In this document: one piece after another, positions 27,235-36,318 of the stretch | How positions within the stretch are numbered: position 1 is the stretch's first letter | Layout: the number at the start of each line of letters is the position of its first letter | Source: Symbiopectobacterium purcellii_A | GTDB taxonomy: Bacteria > Pseudomonadota > Gammaproteobacteria > Enterobacterales > Enterobacteriaceae | Length of the DNA stretch: 64,000 bases | Reading direction: 5' to 3' | Assembly (NCBI RefSeq): GCF_052050035.1 | Contig: NZ_CP189882.1 | Location: forward strand, 3,596,001 to 3,660,000 | Translations under genes and position numbers: made by a program | The notes under the pieces: generated by a model | Databases searched by the model: none | What the model was told of the DNA's origin: nothing | The model's input: only the letters and a program-made list of their open reading frames with translations

Positions 27235-27533
27235 TGAAACTACGTGAAATCGCCCACTCCCGCACTGGTGACAAAGGCAATACGTCGAATATCTCGCTGA
27301 TTGCTTATCGTGCGGAATATTTTGAGAAAATCAAAACGGCCGTTACTGCGGAAAAAGTTAAAGCCTGGTTTGCCGATATCGTTACCGGTGACGTCGTTCG
27401 CTACGAACTGCCCGCCATTGGCGCGCTGAACTTTGTCATATATGGCGCACTGGGTGGCGGTGTTACCCGCTCACTGGCGCTGGATATGCACGGCAAAGGG
27501 CTGAGTGCAGCCATTCTGGATATGGATATCTAA
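27234..27533 (+). CDS. AtuA-associated small protein (DUF4387-like), intact orphan
   Basis: 99-aa protein: MKLREIAHSRTGDKGNTSN, GDVVRYELPAIGALNFVIYG and a Gly-rich GALGGGVTRSLALD segment are typical of the ferredoxin-fold domain that accompanies AtuA/DUF1446 proteins, either fused or as the next gene. It starts within TAATG of the AtuA-like stop, so translation was coupled to it. With its partner, transporter and regulator all destroyed it is presumably an orphan with no role, and it has not yet acquired lesions. Confidence 0.75.
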   Translation: MKLREIAHSRTGDKGNTSNISLIAYRAEYFEKIKTAVTAEKVKAWFADIVTGDVVRYELPAIGALNFVIYGALGGGVTRSLALDMHGKGLSAAILDMDI

Positions 27534-27539
27534 GCGATT

Positions 27540-27570
27540 GCCACGGGTTCGCCCGTGGCACAGTTAAAAA
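27540..27570 (+). terminator. probable terminator after the DUF4387-like gene
   Basis: GCCACGGG / CCCGTGGC stem with a TTCG tetraloop six bases after the stop codon; the following tract is A-rich and lacks a good T-run, so efficiency is uncertain. Confidence 0.5.
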
Positions 27571-27573
27571 GAG

Positions 27574-27700
27574 TATGCCCTAAATAATTAGAGTTACAGC
27601 AAGACGGCAAGAGAAGGAGTCCCGATGAGCTTACTCAGGTAAGTGATTCAGGTGAGCGAACGCAGCCAACACACCTGTAACGTGAAGTATGACGGGTATA
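27574..27700. repeat. palindromic intergenic repeat, short version
   Basis: TATGCCCTAAATAATTAGAG ... GAAGTATGACGGGTATA, the same family as 4771-5025 with a shorter centre. Next to it, 27698-27727 is a separate perfect inverted repeat (ATATTGGGGCAA / TTGCCCCAATAT). Confidence 0.72.
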
Positions 27701-27738
27701 TTGGGGCAACGACTATTGCCCCAATATACCACCCGATT

Positions 27739-28321
27739 GTAAGCGTCTCATCTGAACCGTCTGTCCTGTGACCGTCCGTTCCGGGAAAATAGTGTCCATC
27801 ATTTTTTAATGGACACTATCCCATGAAACACCGGACATGGATCCTTGAAGCACTCCGCCTCCATTTTGATGAAAAGCTGCCGCGTATTGAGGCAGGCAGA
27901 CGGCTCGGCATTCCCAAAACCACAGTATGTGAGCTGTTCGCTCGCTTCAGTAAGGCCGGGCTGCCCTGGCCCCTGCCGGCCAGGATCAGCGCCCGGAGTC
28001 TGGAGAAGCGTCTTTACCGGCCGGCATCACGTAAAGCCGCCGTTCTGCCCGCAGCACCGGAGCCGGCTGAGACACCCGCACCCCGCAGTCGGCCACGTCG
28101 CCCCAACTTCCCCCGTGACTTCAAAATATCCCTGGTGGAGCAGTCGATGCAGCCCGGCGTCAGCGTGGCACAGCTGGCCCGCGAAAATAACATCAATGAC
28201 AACCTGCTGTTCAACTGGCGGCGTCTTTATCAGCAGGGGCTGCTCGCTGCACCATCAGGCGCTCCGGCGATGCTGCCGGTCACGCTCACTGCAGAAGGTG
28301 GCTGTCACCCTTTGCCCCCTG
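27739..28321 (+). mobile_element. IS66-family fragment (left end and tnpA)
   Basis: Starts with GTAAGCGTCTC, an IS66-type terminus. The ORF from 27823 encodes a TnpA-like protein: an N-terminal HTH (GRRLGIPKTTVCELFARFSK) and a second HTH unit (PRDFKISLVEQSMQPGVSVAQLARE then NNINDNLLFNWRRLY). It is cut near its C-terminus by the IS3 element at 28322; tnpB and tnpC are missing from the window. Confidence 0.78.
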
Positions 28322-29766
28322 TGTAGTGGTCAACTAAATTTGGCCACCCTACCTGACTGTTGATGGAACAGCCGTTCTGATTCATTTGGTGTTAACCCAC
28401 CGTTATACCAGTGAGGTCTGACATCGCTATAATAATGGGTTATGTAGCGAATAATGGATGATTGAGCAGTACTAAAGCTTTGGTAGCCAGTCGTTGGCAC
28501 CCATTCAGTCTTCAGACTACGGAAGAATCGCTCCATCGGACTATTATCCCAACAATTTCCTCTGCGACTCATACTTTGGGTCATCTGATAACGCCACAAT
28601 GCCTGCCTATGCTGACGACTGGTGTAATGGCTTCCTTGGTCACTATGAAACATGACTTGTTTGGGATGCCCACGCAGTTCCCAAGCCATTTGTAGTGCTT
28701 TGGCTGTTAATTCTGAATCTGGCGAAAACGACATTGCCCAACCCACGGGTTTTCGGGCAAATAAATCTAATACCACCGCCAGATACGCCCATCGGGCGCC
28801 TGTCCAAATATAGGTTACACCGCCGCACCAAACCTGGTCAGGCTTGGTAACAGCGAACTGCCTATTGAGCAGATTTGGAATATCAATACGTTCATTTCCA
28901 CCGCGGTTGTATTGATGTTTTCTTGTTTGGCAACTAACGAGGGTTAATTCTTTCATCAACTTACCCGCTAACCACCGCCCAAGTTTCACGTCGTGTGTAT
29001 TGGTAACCATCGTGGCGATAGTCCTTGCGCCCGCAGACCCGCCACTAACGTTCCACGCTTCGCTGACCAGGCTACGTTTTATCGTCCGCTCAATATCTGG
29101 CTCCTTAGGTCGACACCAATAGCGATAACTGCTTCGGTGAACATTAAAAATACGACACAACGCTTTCACGGCTTTGTTGAATAATTTAAGATACTAATTT
29201 ATATAAGCATTATAAAATTTCAACGACTAATTTTTCCTCTCGGAATGCTTTTTATTGTGCTAACTATTTGATTTGTCGTTCTAACAAAATACATTCTCTG
29301 TAAATGCATTCTAACTAAAGAAGATGTAAATCAAACGGTTAAATTATTCAACAAAGCCCGCTTTCACTGGATAAAGCGCTCTTAGCTTTTCAACTACCGA
29401 GAATTTTTCAGTGAGTAGGACATTAAGAGCGCAGTAGCCTTTTTTAAGATGGAATTCTCCATTTCCAGTCGGTGGATTTTTTTCTTCATTTCTCTGAACT
29501 CAATTTGTTCAGGTGTTAATGGCAGACCAGGCGATGTTTTCCCTTGACGTTCTAAACGAAGGGCTCTTACCCACCGGCTAATCGCTGAAAGACTGACGTT
29601 CATGGCTTTCGCGGCTTCCTGGTAGGTATAATTTTGGTCAAGGACTAATTTGGCGGTTTCACATTTAAATTCAGCAGTAATTATTTTACTCATTTTGGCA
29701 CCTATAAAAATTATGAGGTAAGCATATCACCTCTACTTAGGTGGCCAAATTCAGTATGCCACTACA
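28322..29766 (-). mobile_element. IS3-family element (type b) with nested 189-bp MITE
   Basis: Ends TGTAGTGGTCAACTAAATTT and (complement) TGTAGTGGCATACTGAATTT. orfA 29394-29693 (HTH, MSKIITAEFKCETAKLVL, ending in a leucine-zipper-like KKIHRLEMENSILKK) and orfB 28330-29169 (DDE: VWCGGVTYIW, FHSDQGSHY, NCWDNSPMERFF). The first catalytic Asp motif reads GGVTY instead of the usual SDITY, so the Asp is lost. Left flank is IS66, right flank is IS30; no shared duplication. Confidence 0.88.
29170..29358 (-). mobile_element. 189-bp MITE with IS903-like ends, copy 5
   Basis: Perfect 9-bp duplication CGCTTTCAC (29161-29169 and 29359-29367) within IS3 orfB. Removing it restores the orfB frame (YPVKALCRIF). 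Confidence 0.93.
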
Positions 29767-30309
29767 GTTGGCATTGAGCAGCGGCCGGCCGTTGCTGACC
29801 TCAAACAGGAACCCGGGCATTTCGAGATTGACACCATCTTTGGCAAAGATCAGAAATCATTCCTGCTGACGGTGGTCGATAAAGCCGTCAAGCTGGTCAT
29901 CATTCGCAAACTGCCCAACAAGCGAGCAGAGACAGTGGTAGCGGCCTTCAGGGACATCGTTGCCAATACCTTCTGCGAGTTTAAAACCCTGACTGCTGAC
30001 AACGGTTCTGAATTTTCCCAGCACGGGGAAATTACAAAAGTCACGGGGGCACCGGTCTACTTTGCCCGGCCATATCATTCCTGGGAACGCGGGTTGAATG
30101 AGCATACCAACGGGCTGATATGGCGTTTTTACCCGAAGGGAACGGACTTCAATTATGTCACCCATCGCAAGGTTGCAGCACTCGAACACCTGCTCAATAC
30201 GCGAGGCCGAAAATCGCTGGATTATCGTTCTCCAAATGAGGTATTTTTAACGCACTTACAGGCGGCATAATGCCCTACCGTTTTGTTGCGTTTCGACTGG
30301 GAATGGGGC
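29767..30309 (+). mobile_element. IS30 3' fragment abutting lipA
   Basis: Last ~165 transposase codons (from VGIEQRPAV) and the right end GGGAATGGGGC. The transposase remnant has Trp for Arg in GLIWRFY and Asp for Gly in LDYRSPN. The base triplet after the end, GAG (30310-30312), pairs with the flank of the IS30 at 4337. The lipA stop codon is only eight bases beyond the element end. Confidence 0.9.
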
Positions 30310-30316
30310 GAGGCGC

Positions 30317-31282
30317 TTACTTGACCTCAATGCCTTTTGCTTGCAGATCGGCGTGATACGACGAACGCACAAACGGGCCGCAGGCTGCGTGGGTAAAGCC
30401 CATCGCCATCGCTTCGGCTTTCATCTCGTCAAACTCTTCCGGGCTCACATAACGTTTCACCGGCAGGTGATGACGGCTCGGCTGCAAATATTGCCCTAAC
30501 GTCAACATGGTGACGCCGTGGCGGCGCAGGTCACGCATTACTTCAACGATCTCTGCGTTTGTTTCCCCCAGCCCAACCATCAGGCCGGATTTGGTCTGGA
30601 TTTCAGGATGCATGGCTTTGAAGTTCTCAAGCAGCTTCAATGACCACTCGTAGTTAGCACCAGGACGCACCTGACGGTAGAGGCGCGGTACGTTTTCCAG
30701 ATTGTGGTTGAACACGTCCGGCGGCGTCACGTTCAGGATATCCAACGCTTTATCCATACGGCCGCGGAAGTCGGGCACCAGCGTCTCAATGCGAATATGC
30801 GGATTTTTACGGCGAATAGCGGCGATGCAGTCAGCGAAGTGCTGTGCGCCGCCGTCGCGCAGGTCATCCCGGTCAACGGAGGTGATAACCACGTAGCGCA
30901 ACCCCATGTCATGGATAGTTTGCGCCAGTTTCTCAGGCTCATTGGCATCGGGAGTCACCGGGCGGCCGTGTGCCACGTCGCAGAACGGGCAACGGCGGGT
31001 ACAAATGGCACCCAGAATCATAAAGGTTGCCGTGCGGTGGTTGAAACATTCGGCCAGATTCGGGCAGGAGGCCTCTTCACAGACGGAATGCAGGCCGTTT
31101 TTGCGCATGGCCTCCTTGATGCCCTGAATACGGCTGGAATCGGCAGGTAACTTGATTTTCATCCATTCAGGTTTACGCAGTAGCTCCTGCCGCTCAGTGA
31201 CGACGGTGCGTACCGGGATGAGTGCCATTTTGTCTGCATCGCGGTATTTAACGCCGCGTTCCATCTGAATCGGTTTACTCAT
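30317..31282 (-). CDS. lipA: lipoyl synthase LipA
   Basis: Radical-SAM enzyme that inserts two sulfurs into protein-bound octanoyl groups to make lipoate (321 aa, as in E. coli). The auxiliary cluster motif CxxxxCxxxxxC (CEEASCPNLAEC) and the radical-SAM motif CxxxC-x-x-C (CTRRCPFC) are both present, and the C-terminal RSSYHAD supplies the unusual Ser ligand. Start 31282 gives MSKPIQMERGVKYRDADKMA; the frame is open 13 codons upstream. Its natural downstream neighbour tatE is replaced by IS30, so its transcription terminator is gone. Confidence 0.96.
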   Translation of the reverse strand: MSKPIQMERGVKYRDADKMALIPVRTVVTERQELLRKPEWMKIKLPADSSRIQGIKEAMRKNGLHSVCEEASCPNLAECFNHRTATFMILGAICTRRCPFCDVAHGRPVTPDANEPEKLAQTIHDMGLRYVVITSVDRDDLRDGGAQHFADCIAAIRRKNPHIRIETLVPDFRGRMDKALDILNVTPPDVFNHNLENVPRLYRQVRPGANYEWSLKLLENFKAMHPEIQTKSGLMVGLGETNAEIVEVMRDLRRHGVTMLTLGQYLQPSRHHLPVKRYVSPEEFDEMKAEAMAMGFTHAACGPFVRSSYHADLQAKGIEVK

Positions 31283-31496
31283 GATAGCCAGGTTCCAGTT
31301 CTGAATCACAGGTTGAATCATGATTTAAAATCTATGATTCAATGGATTATGTTTCCAATTAAACTTTTTTTTAAAAACTATAAAAAATTATACCATCATT
31401 GCTGTCTGACATTCAGCCTTTACGTCGCACAAATGCATAAATAATGTAAACGGAATGTGATTTGGCGCCGATAGGCATAAAACCAATGGCGCTTTC

Positions 31497-32186
31497 TCAC
31501 GCCAATCTATTGCGCGGTGTAGGCGCACCCTGAGTGGCCCAATCCCATACCAGCGGCGCTTGTTGCGTGTAACCAAGCTGTTGCATAAAGGTGGTTATCA
31601 ATACTGGTGCTACATCTGCCACTGTCACAGCGGGTGCTTGCTGGCTGACCTGTGTCATCACCATACCCGCATAGCCGCACGGGTTAATGCGCAAGAACGG
31701 CGTCAGGTCCATGTTGATGTTAAGTGCCAGTCCATGAAAAGAGCAGCCTTTGCGAATACGCAGACCGAGTGAACAGATTTTTGATTCTTGCACATACACA
31801 CCTGGCGCATCGGCGCGGGCATGAGCGACGATGCCGCACTGAGCCAGCGTACCGACCACGGTATTTTCAATTGCGGTGACCAGCTCTCGCACACCCACTT
31901 TTCTGCGCTTTAAATCCACCAGCACATACATCACTTGCTGACCCGGCCCATGATAGGTCACCTGACCGCCGCGATCGCTTTGGATCACCGGAATATCGCC
32001 TGTAGTGAGCAGATGCTCTGCCTTGCCTGCCTGGCCTTGAGTAAAAACGGGAGGGTGCTGCACCAACCAAAGCTCATCAGCGCTCTGTGTGTCACGCGAA
32101 TCGGTAAACTGATGCATCGCCAATGAGACTGGCTCATAGGGTTGTACGCCAAGCTGACGTACGATGATCTTATCCTGTAGCAACAT
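31497..32186 (-). CDS. lipB: octanoyltransferase LipB
   Basis: Transfers octanoate from acyl carrier protein to lipoyl domains, feeding LipA. 229 aa with start at 32186 (MLLQDKIIVRQLGVQPYEP). Catalytic features are visible: GGQVTYHGPGQQVMYVLVDLKRR, the acyl-thioester Cys in NPCGYAG, and Lys in ESKICSLGLRIRKGCSFHGLALN. Upstream codons are open to 32261 but lie over the ybeD-lipB spacer. The C-terminal 20 residues differ from E. coli (tail ATQGAPTPRNRLA). ybeF, present between lipA and lipB in E. coli, is absent; 175-214 bp of AT-rich spacer remains. Confidence 0.95.
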   Translation of the reverse strand: MLLQDKIIVRQLGVQPYEPVSLAMHQFTDSRDTQSADELWLVQHPPVFTQGQAGKAEHLLTTGDIPVIQSDRGGQVTYHGPGQQVMYVLVDLKRRKVGVRELVTAIENTVVGTLAQCGIVAHARADAPGVYVQESKICSLGLRIRKGCSFHGLALNINMDLTPFLRINPCGYAGMVMTQVSQQAPAVTVADVAPVLITTFMQQLGYTQQAPLVWDWATQGAPTPRNRLA

Positions 32187-32299
32187 CGTGATCTTCAGGT
32201 TAAGGAAAACAATGGAGCCGATTATAGTCGCGGTAAGCGCTAGCGAACAGCACTGAAACACATTTTCCCGCGATTATCCGGCCGGGCAGGGGCATGCCC

Positions 32300-32563
32300 T
32301 TACAGCACGACGCGCACGATATCGATAGCGCCCAGCTCTTCATAGAGCGTCTCGACTTGCTCAATGTGCGTGGCGGTAATGGTGATGGAAACCGAATGGT
32401 AATTACCTTTGCTGCTCGGTTTGACCTGTGGGCTATAGTCGCCCGGCGCATGGCGTTGCACCACTTCGACAACGCGGTCTACCAATTCTGGCTGCGCGTG
32501 TCCCATCACCCGGTAGGTGAATGAGCAGGGAAATTCGAGCAGTTCATTGAGTTTGGTTTTCAT
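32300..32563 (-). CDS. ybeD: YbeD (DUF493) family protein
   Basis: 87-aa alpha/beta protein of the DUF493 family with MKTKLNELLEFPCSFTYRV at the start and HIEQVETLYEELGAIDIVR near the end. ACT-like regulatory fold; a role in lipoate metabolism has been suggested because it always neighbours lipB. Start 32563 matches the E. coli protein; the frame is open for nine more codons. Confidence 0.93.
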   Translation of the reverse strand: MKTKLNELLEFPCSFTYRVMGHAQPELVDRVVEVVQRHAPGDYSPQVKPSSKGNYHSVSITITATHIEQVETLYEELGAIDIVRVVL

Positions 32564-32632
32564 GTGTTCTCCAGATGGATCGGTGCCCATGCTGATCGTC
32601 GCTGTTTGATAGCGTTTGGTTCAACATAAAGT

Positions 32633-32658
32633 ATAACTCCCGCCGCAGCGGGAGTTAT
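32633..32658 (-). terminator. terminator downstream of dacA
   Basis: ATAACTCCCGC / GCGGGAGTTAT perfect stem with a four-base loop, 41 bases after the dacA stop; short T-run on the minus strand (TATACTTTA), so it is moderately convincing. Confidence 0.65.
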
Positions 32659-32698
32659 CATCTCTGAATATGGGGCCAAAAATGGCTAACCCAAGGGC

Positions 32699-33910
32699 TT
32701 AGCCCAACCAGCGATGGAGTATCAGGCGAATGTAGTCAAACAGGCGACCAAAAATGCCCCCTTCTTTCACTTCATTCATTACGACCAGCGGACGCTGCTC
32801 AATGGTTTTACCATCCAACTGGAAGTTGATGGTGCCGACCACCTGGTTCTTGCTCAGCGGTGCGTGCAGTTCCGTGTTATTGAGCACGTAGCTGGCTTTC
32901 AGATCTTTCATCCGGCCGCGCGGAATGGTGAGGTAGGCATCTTTTTCCACGCTCAGGGACACTCTGTCGCTGTCACCGAACCAGACGGGCTCAGACGCAA
33001 ACTCTTTGCCCGCTTTCAGCGGTGCAACGGTTTCAAAGAAACGGAAACCCCAGGTGAGCAATTTTTTGCTCTCGGTTTCGCGGCCTTTGAAGGTGCGTCC
33101 GCCCATCACTACTGAGATCAAACGCATTTGACCTTCAGTGGCCGAGGCAACCAGATTGTAACCTGCCGCATTGGTGTGGCCGGTTTTGATGCCGTCGACG
33201 GCCAGGCTGCTGTCCCACAGCAGGCCATTACGGTTGGTCTGCTTGATGTTGTTAAAGGTGAACTCTCTTTCTTTATAAATGGCGTACTCATCCGGCACAT
33301 CGCGAATCAGTGCCTGACCAATCAGCGCCATATCGCGCGCGGAGCTGTGCTGCCCCGGCGCATCCAGGCCGTGCACGGTCTGGAACGTGGTGTTCTGCAA
33401 ACCCAATGCTTTCACATAGTTATTCATCAGGCTAACGAAGGCACCCTGGCTACCCGCCACGTAGTCTGCCATCGCAACGCAGGCATCATTACCCGATTGC
33501 AGAATGATGCCACGGCTGAGTTGTGAGACCGGTACGCGATCGCCCGGTTTCAGGAACATCAGCGACGATCCCTGAAAGGTTGGGTTGCCGGTTGCCCAGG
33601 CGTCTTTACCGACGGTCACGATGTCATTCTGCGTGATCTTGCCGGATTTCAGTGCCTGTCCGATAACATAACTGGTCATCATTTTGGTCAGGCTGGCGGG
33701 ATCCCGGCGCGCATCGGCATTCATTTCCGCCAACACTTTGTCAGAGTTGTAATCAATCAGGATGTACGACTCGGCGTCGATTTGTGGTACGCCGGGGATC
33801 ATCGTCTTGAGATTGACGTCTTCCGCATGGGCCGTTGTGGCAACGCTGACGGCAAGCAGCGTGCCCAGCGCTGTACCTAAGGTGAAACGAGACGTGATAA
33901 CAATATTCAT
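32699..33910 (-). CDS. dacA: D-alanyl-D-alanine carboxypeptidase DacA (PBP5)
   Basis: Periplasmic low-molecular-weight penicillin-binding protein trimming the terminal D-Ala of pentapeptides. A signal peptide (cleavage after AHA, residue ~29) precedes the mature domain. Active-site motifs: S73-LTK76, S139-GN and K242-TG. A C-terminal amphipathic helix (FGRLFDYIRLILHRWLG) anchors it to the membrane, as in PBP5. 403 aa, same as E. coli. First of the leftward dacA-ybeD-lipB run. Confidence 0.96.
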   Translation of the reverse strand: MNIVITSRFTLGTALGTLLAVSVATTAHAEDVNLKTMIPGVPQIDAESYILIDYNSDKVLAEMNADARRDPASLTKMMTSYVIGQALKSGKITQNDIVTVGKDAWATGNPTFQGSSLMFLKPGDRVPVSQLSRGIILQSGNDACVAMADYVAGSQGAFVSLMNNYVKALGLQNTTFQTVHGLDAPGQHSSARDMALIGQALIRDVPDEYAIYKEREFTFNNIKQTNRNGLLWDSSLAVDGIKTGHTNAAGYNLVASATEGQMRLISVVMGGRTFKGRETESKKLLTWGFRFFETVAPLKAGKEFASEPVWFGDSDRVSLSVEKDAYLTIPRGRMKDLKASYVLNNTELHAPLSKNQVVGTINFQLDGKTIEQRPLVVMNEVKEGGIFGRLFDYIRLILHRWLG

Positions 33911-34076
33911 GATTGGAACTACAACATCCGTTGAGTGAAGTTAAAAACGAGCAGTACTATAGCAGATGCGTTATAGCGCGGCACCAGACATTCCGTTACG
34001 TGATTTTGCTAAAGCAGAATGGCGTAACAACCCCATGTTCGCACGTTAACAGGTGGCGGACAGTGGCGAGAGAGGA

Positions 34077-35183
34077 TTATTGCGCGTCTGCCGCTGTGAT
34101 AAAGGCGTGCTGCTGCGCTTCTGTTGCCAAACGTTGCTGAAGGTCAGTGGCCTGTTGGCGGTTTTGAAAAGGGCCAAGCTGAACGCGATACAACCCGTTG
34201 CTAGGCGTCACTTTCCCCGTCACGCGGAAACGTTCGCTCAGGCTCTTCAGCCAGGTTTGCGCGCGCTGTGGGTCGCTCAACGCCCCAACTTGCACCAGAT
34301 AGCGTCCGTTACTGTTGCCAAGGGGTGTCGCTGCGGGGGTCACAGCAAGTGGGAGCGCTGTCGTGGCTGCAGGTTCGCTGGTTGTGGGCGTAGCGGCATG
34401 GGTATCTTCCAATACGCCAGAACGCAGGGCCGTCGGGGCACCCAAAAACCCGCTTTGGCGTGCACTGGTGCTGCTGGCGGGCATGTCGCCGTTAATGTGT
34501 TCGCTGAGAGCACTGTTGTTGACGGGCCTGCTGGCAATGGCTGTCGGCGCGCTGGTTTCCATCATCGGCGTACCCAATCCGCTGGCACCGAGGTTGGGGC
34601 GATCGGGCAAGGCGAAACTCTGTTTGGCAACGGCGGTCCCAATGGTGCCTGGCCCGGACAGCGTGCCATCCGGCGCTACCACAATCGCTTCAACTTTCAC
34701 TTTGGTGTTATTGGATATATTGAGGCGATCGCCAGCCGCCTTGGACAGATCGATGATTCTGCCCGGAGTATACGGGCCGCGATCGTTCACGCGCACCACC
34801 AAACGGCGGCCGTTGCTCAGGTTTGTCACGCGGACATAGCTGGGTAATGGCAGCGTCGGGTGCGCAGCGGTAATGGCATTGGGATCGAAGATTTCGCCGA
34901 TAGAGGTACGATTACCGTTGGCTTCAGCGCCATACCAGGTTGCCAGACCGACCTCGGAGAAGTTCTGCGCATTCTGGACAACCTTGTAGGTTTTGCCCTT
35001 GATGGTGTAATCCTGCAACGTGCTCGGATTATAGGGCTCATAGCGCGGCTCGGCTCCGCCAATCTCTTCCACCGGACCGTTATAAGCCGTGGTCGGCGTG
35101 ATCGGTGCTCGCGGGGCTTCCGTGGTGGTACAGGCTGCAAGCATCAAGGTGACGATGCCGATCCAAAGCCAGTCCTTACGCAT
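34077..35183 (-). CDS. rlpA: septal ring lytic transglycosylase RlpA
   Basis: Outer-membrane lipoprotein that cleaves naked (peptide-free) glycan strands. Lipobox LMLAAC with lipidated C18; a double-psi beta-barrel domain (VGLATWYGAEANGNRTSIGE to PGRIIDLSKAAGDRL, roughly residues 78-165); a Pro/Thr/Ala-rich linker; and a C-terminal SPOR domain (YLVQVGALSDPQRAQTWLKS, residues ~293-365) for septal targeting. 368 aa. Lies 14 bases after mrdB, as part of the mrdA-mrdB-rlpA cluster. Confidence 0.95.
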   Translation of the reverse strand: MRKDWLWIGIVTLMLAACTTTEAPRAPITPTTAYNGPVEEIGGAEPRYEPYNPSTLQDYTIKGKTYKVVQNAQNFSEVGLATWYGAEANGNRTSIGEIFDPNAITAAHPTLPLPSYVRVTNLSNGRRLVVRVNDRGPYTPGRIIDLSKAAGDRLNISNNTKVKVEAIVVAPDGTLSGPGTIGTAVAKQSFALPDRPNLGASGLGTPMMETSAPTAIASRPVNNSALSEHINGDMPASSTSARQSGFLGAPTALRSGVLEDTHAATPTTSEPAATTALPLAVTPAATPLGNSNGRYLVQVGALSDPQRAQTWLKSLSERFRVTGKVTPSNGLYRVQLGPFQNRQQATDLQQRLATEAQQHAFITAADAQ

Positions 35184-35197
35184 GTGTTTACCTCATT

Positions 35198-36310
35198 TTA
35201 TAAGTTTTTCGAGAGCATCTTACGGTGCGTGTGGATTGACATCACGATGCCAAATCCTGCCATCAACACCACCAACGCCGAGCCGCCGTAACTGATAAGC
35301 GGGAGCGGTACCCCAACCACGGGCAATATGCCACTCACCATACCGATGTTAACAAAAACATAGACAAACAGAATGAGAATCAGGCCGCCGACCATCACTC
35401 GGCCAAACGAGGTCTGGGCATTGGCGGCAATGACCAGGCCGCGCATGATGACAAACAGATACATGGCGATCAGAATCAGCACCCCAATCAATCCCAACTC
35501 CTCTGCCAGTACGGCAAAAATAAAGTCGGTATGGCGTTCTGGCAGAAATTCGAGCTGTGACTGGGTGCCTTGTAACCACCCTTTACCCGACAAGCCTCCG
35601 GAGCCGATAGCAATCTTGGACTGAATAATATGGTAGCCTGCACCCAGCGGATCGCTTTCTGGATCGAGCAGCATCATCACACGGGCGCGTTGGTAATCGT
35701 GCATCAGGAAGAACCAGAGCACGGGAATAAACGCTGCAAGCAACACCAGCGCCACGGCGATCAGCCGCCAGCTCATACCCGCGAGAAAAAGCACAAACAG
35801 GCCGGATGCCGCGACCAGAATCGACGTGCCCAGATCGGGTTGTGCCGCCACCAGCAGGGTCGGCAAAAAGATTAATACCAGAGCAATCCCGGTATTTTTC
35901 AGCGACGGTGGGCACATATCACGGTTGATAAAACGAGCCACCATTAGCGGCACGGCAATTTTGGCAATTTCTGACGGCTGAAAACGCACAAAGCCAAGAT
36001 CGAGCCAGCGCTGTGCGCCCTTACTGATCTGGCCGAACACATCCACCATGATCAGCAGAATGACACACACGATATAGAGATAGGGTGCCCAGCCTTCGTA
36101 AACGCGCGGCGGAATTTGCGCCATGACGATCATCACGGCAAGCCCAATGGCTATCTGTGCCGCTTTACGCTCCATCATGCCGATGTCCTGGCCGCTGGCG
36201 CTCCACATCACGAATAAACTGTACCCCAGCAGCACCAGAATACAGAGCAGGAAGGGTAGGTCGATATGAGTCTTGGTCCAGATCGACCTTTTTTGTTGGC
36301 TTTCAGTCAT
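35198..36310 (-). CDS. mrdB: rod-shape peptidoglycan glycosyltransferase RodA
   Basis: SEDS-family polymerase of lateral-wall peptidoglycan, working with PBP2 (MrdA). Ten hydrophobic segments can be read in 370 aa. SEDS hallmarks: AQPDLGTSIL, the catalytic-loop region ending in RHTDFIFAVLAEELGLIG (catalytic Asp), and LPLISYGGSALVVLM near the C-terminus. It starts eight bases after the mrdA stop on the same strand. Confidence 0.95.
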   Translation of the reverse strand: MTESQQKRSIWTKTHIDLPFLLCILVLLGYSLFVMWSASGQDIGMMERKAAQIAIGLAVMIVMAQIPPRVYEGWAPYLYIVCVILLIMVDVFGQISKGAQRWLDLGFVRFQPSEIAKIAVPLMVARFINRDMCPPSLKNTGIALVLIFLPTLLVAAQPDLGTSILVAASGLFVLFLAGMSWRLIAVALVLLAAFIPVLWFFLMHDYQRARVMMLLDPESDPLGAGYHIIQSKIAIGSGGLSGKGWLQGTQSQLEFLPERHTDFIFAVLAEELGLIGVLILIAMYLFVIMRGLVIAANAQTSFGRVMVGGLILILFVYVFVNIGMVSGILPVVGVPLPLISYGGSALVVLMAGFGIVMSIHTHRKMLSKNL

Positions 36311-36318
36311 GGCGGCGG

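Noticed and set aside
27845..28363. 172-codon frame overlapping the IS66 tnpA
   Set aside because: Shadow frame; the helix-turn-helix signatures are in the frame starting at 27823.
34315..34839. Long plus-strand frame opposite rlpA
   Set aside because: Antisense shadow of rlpA, whose lipobox, barrel and SPOR domains are clear; no start signal or family resemblance.
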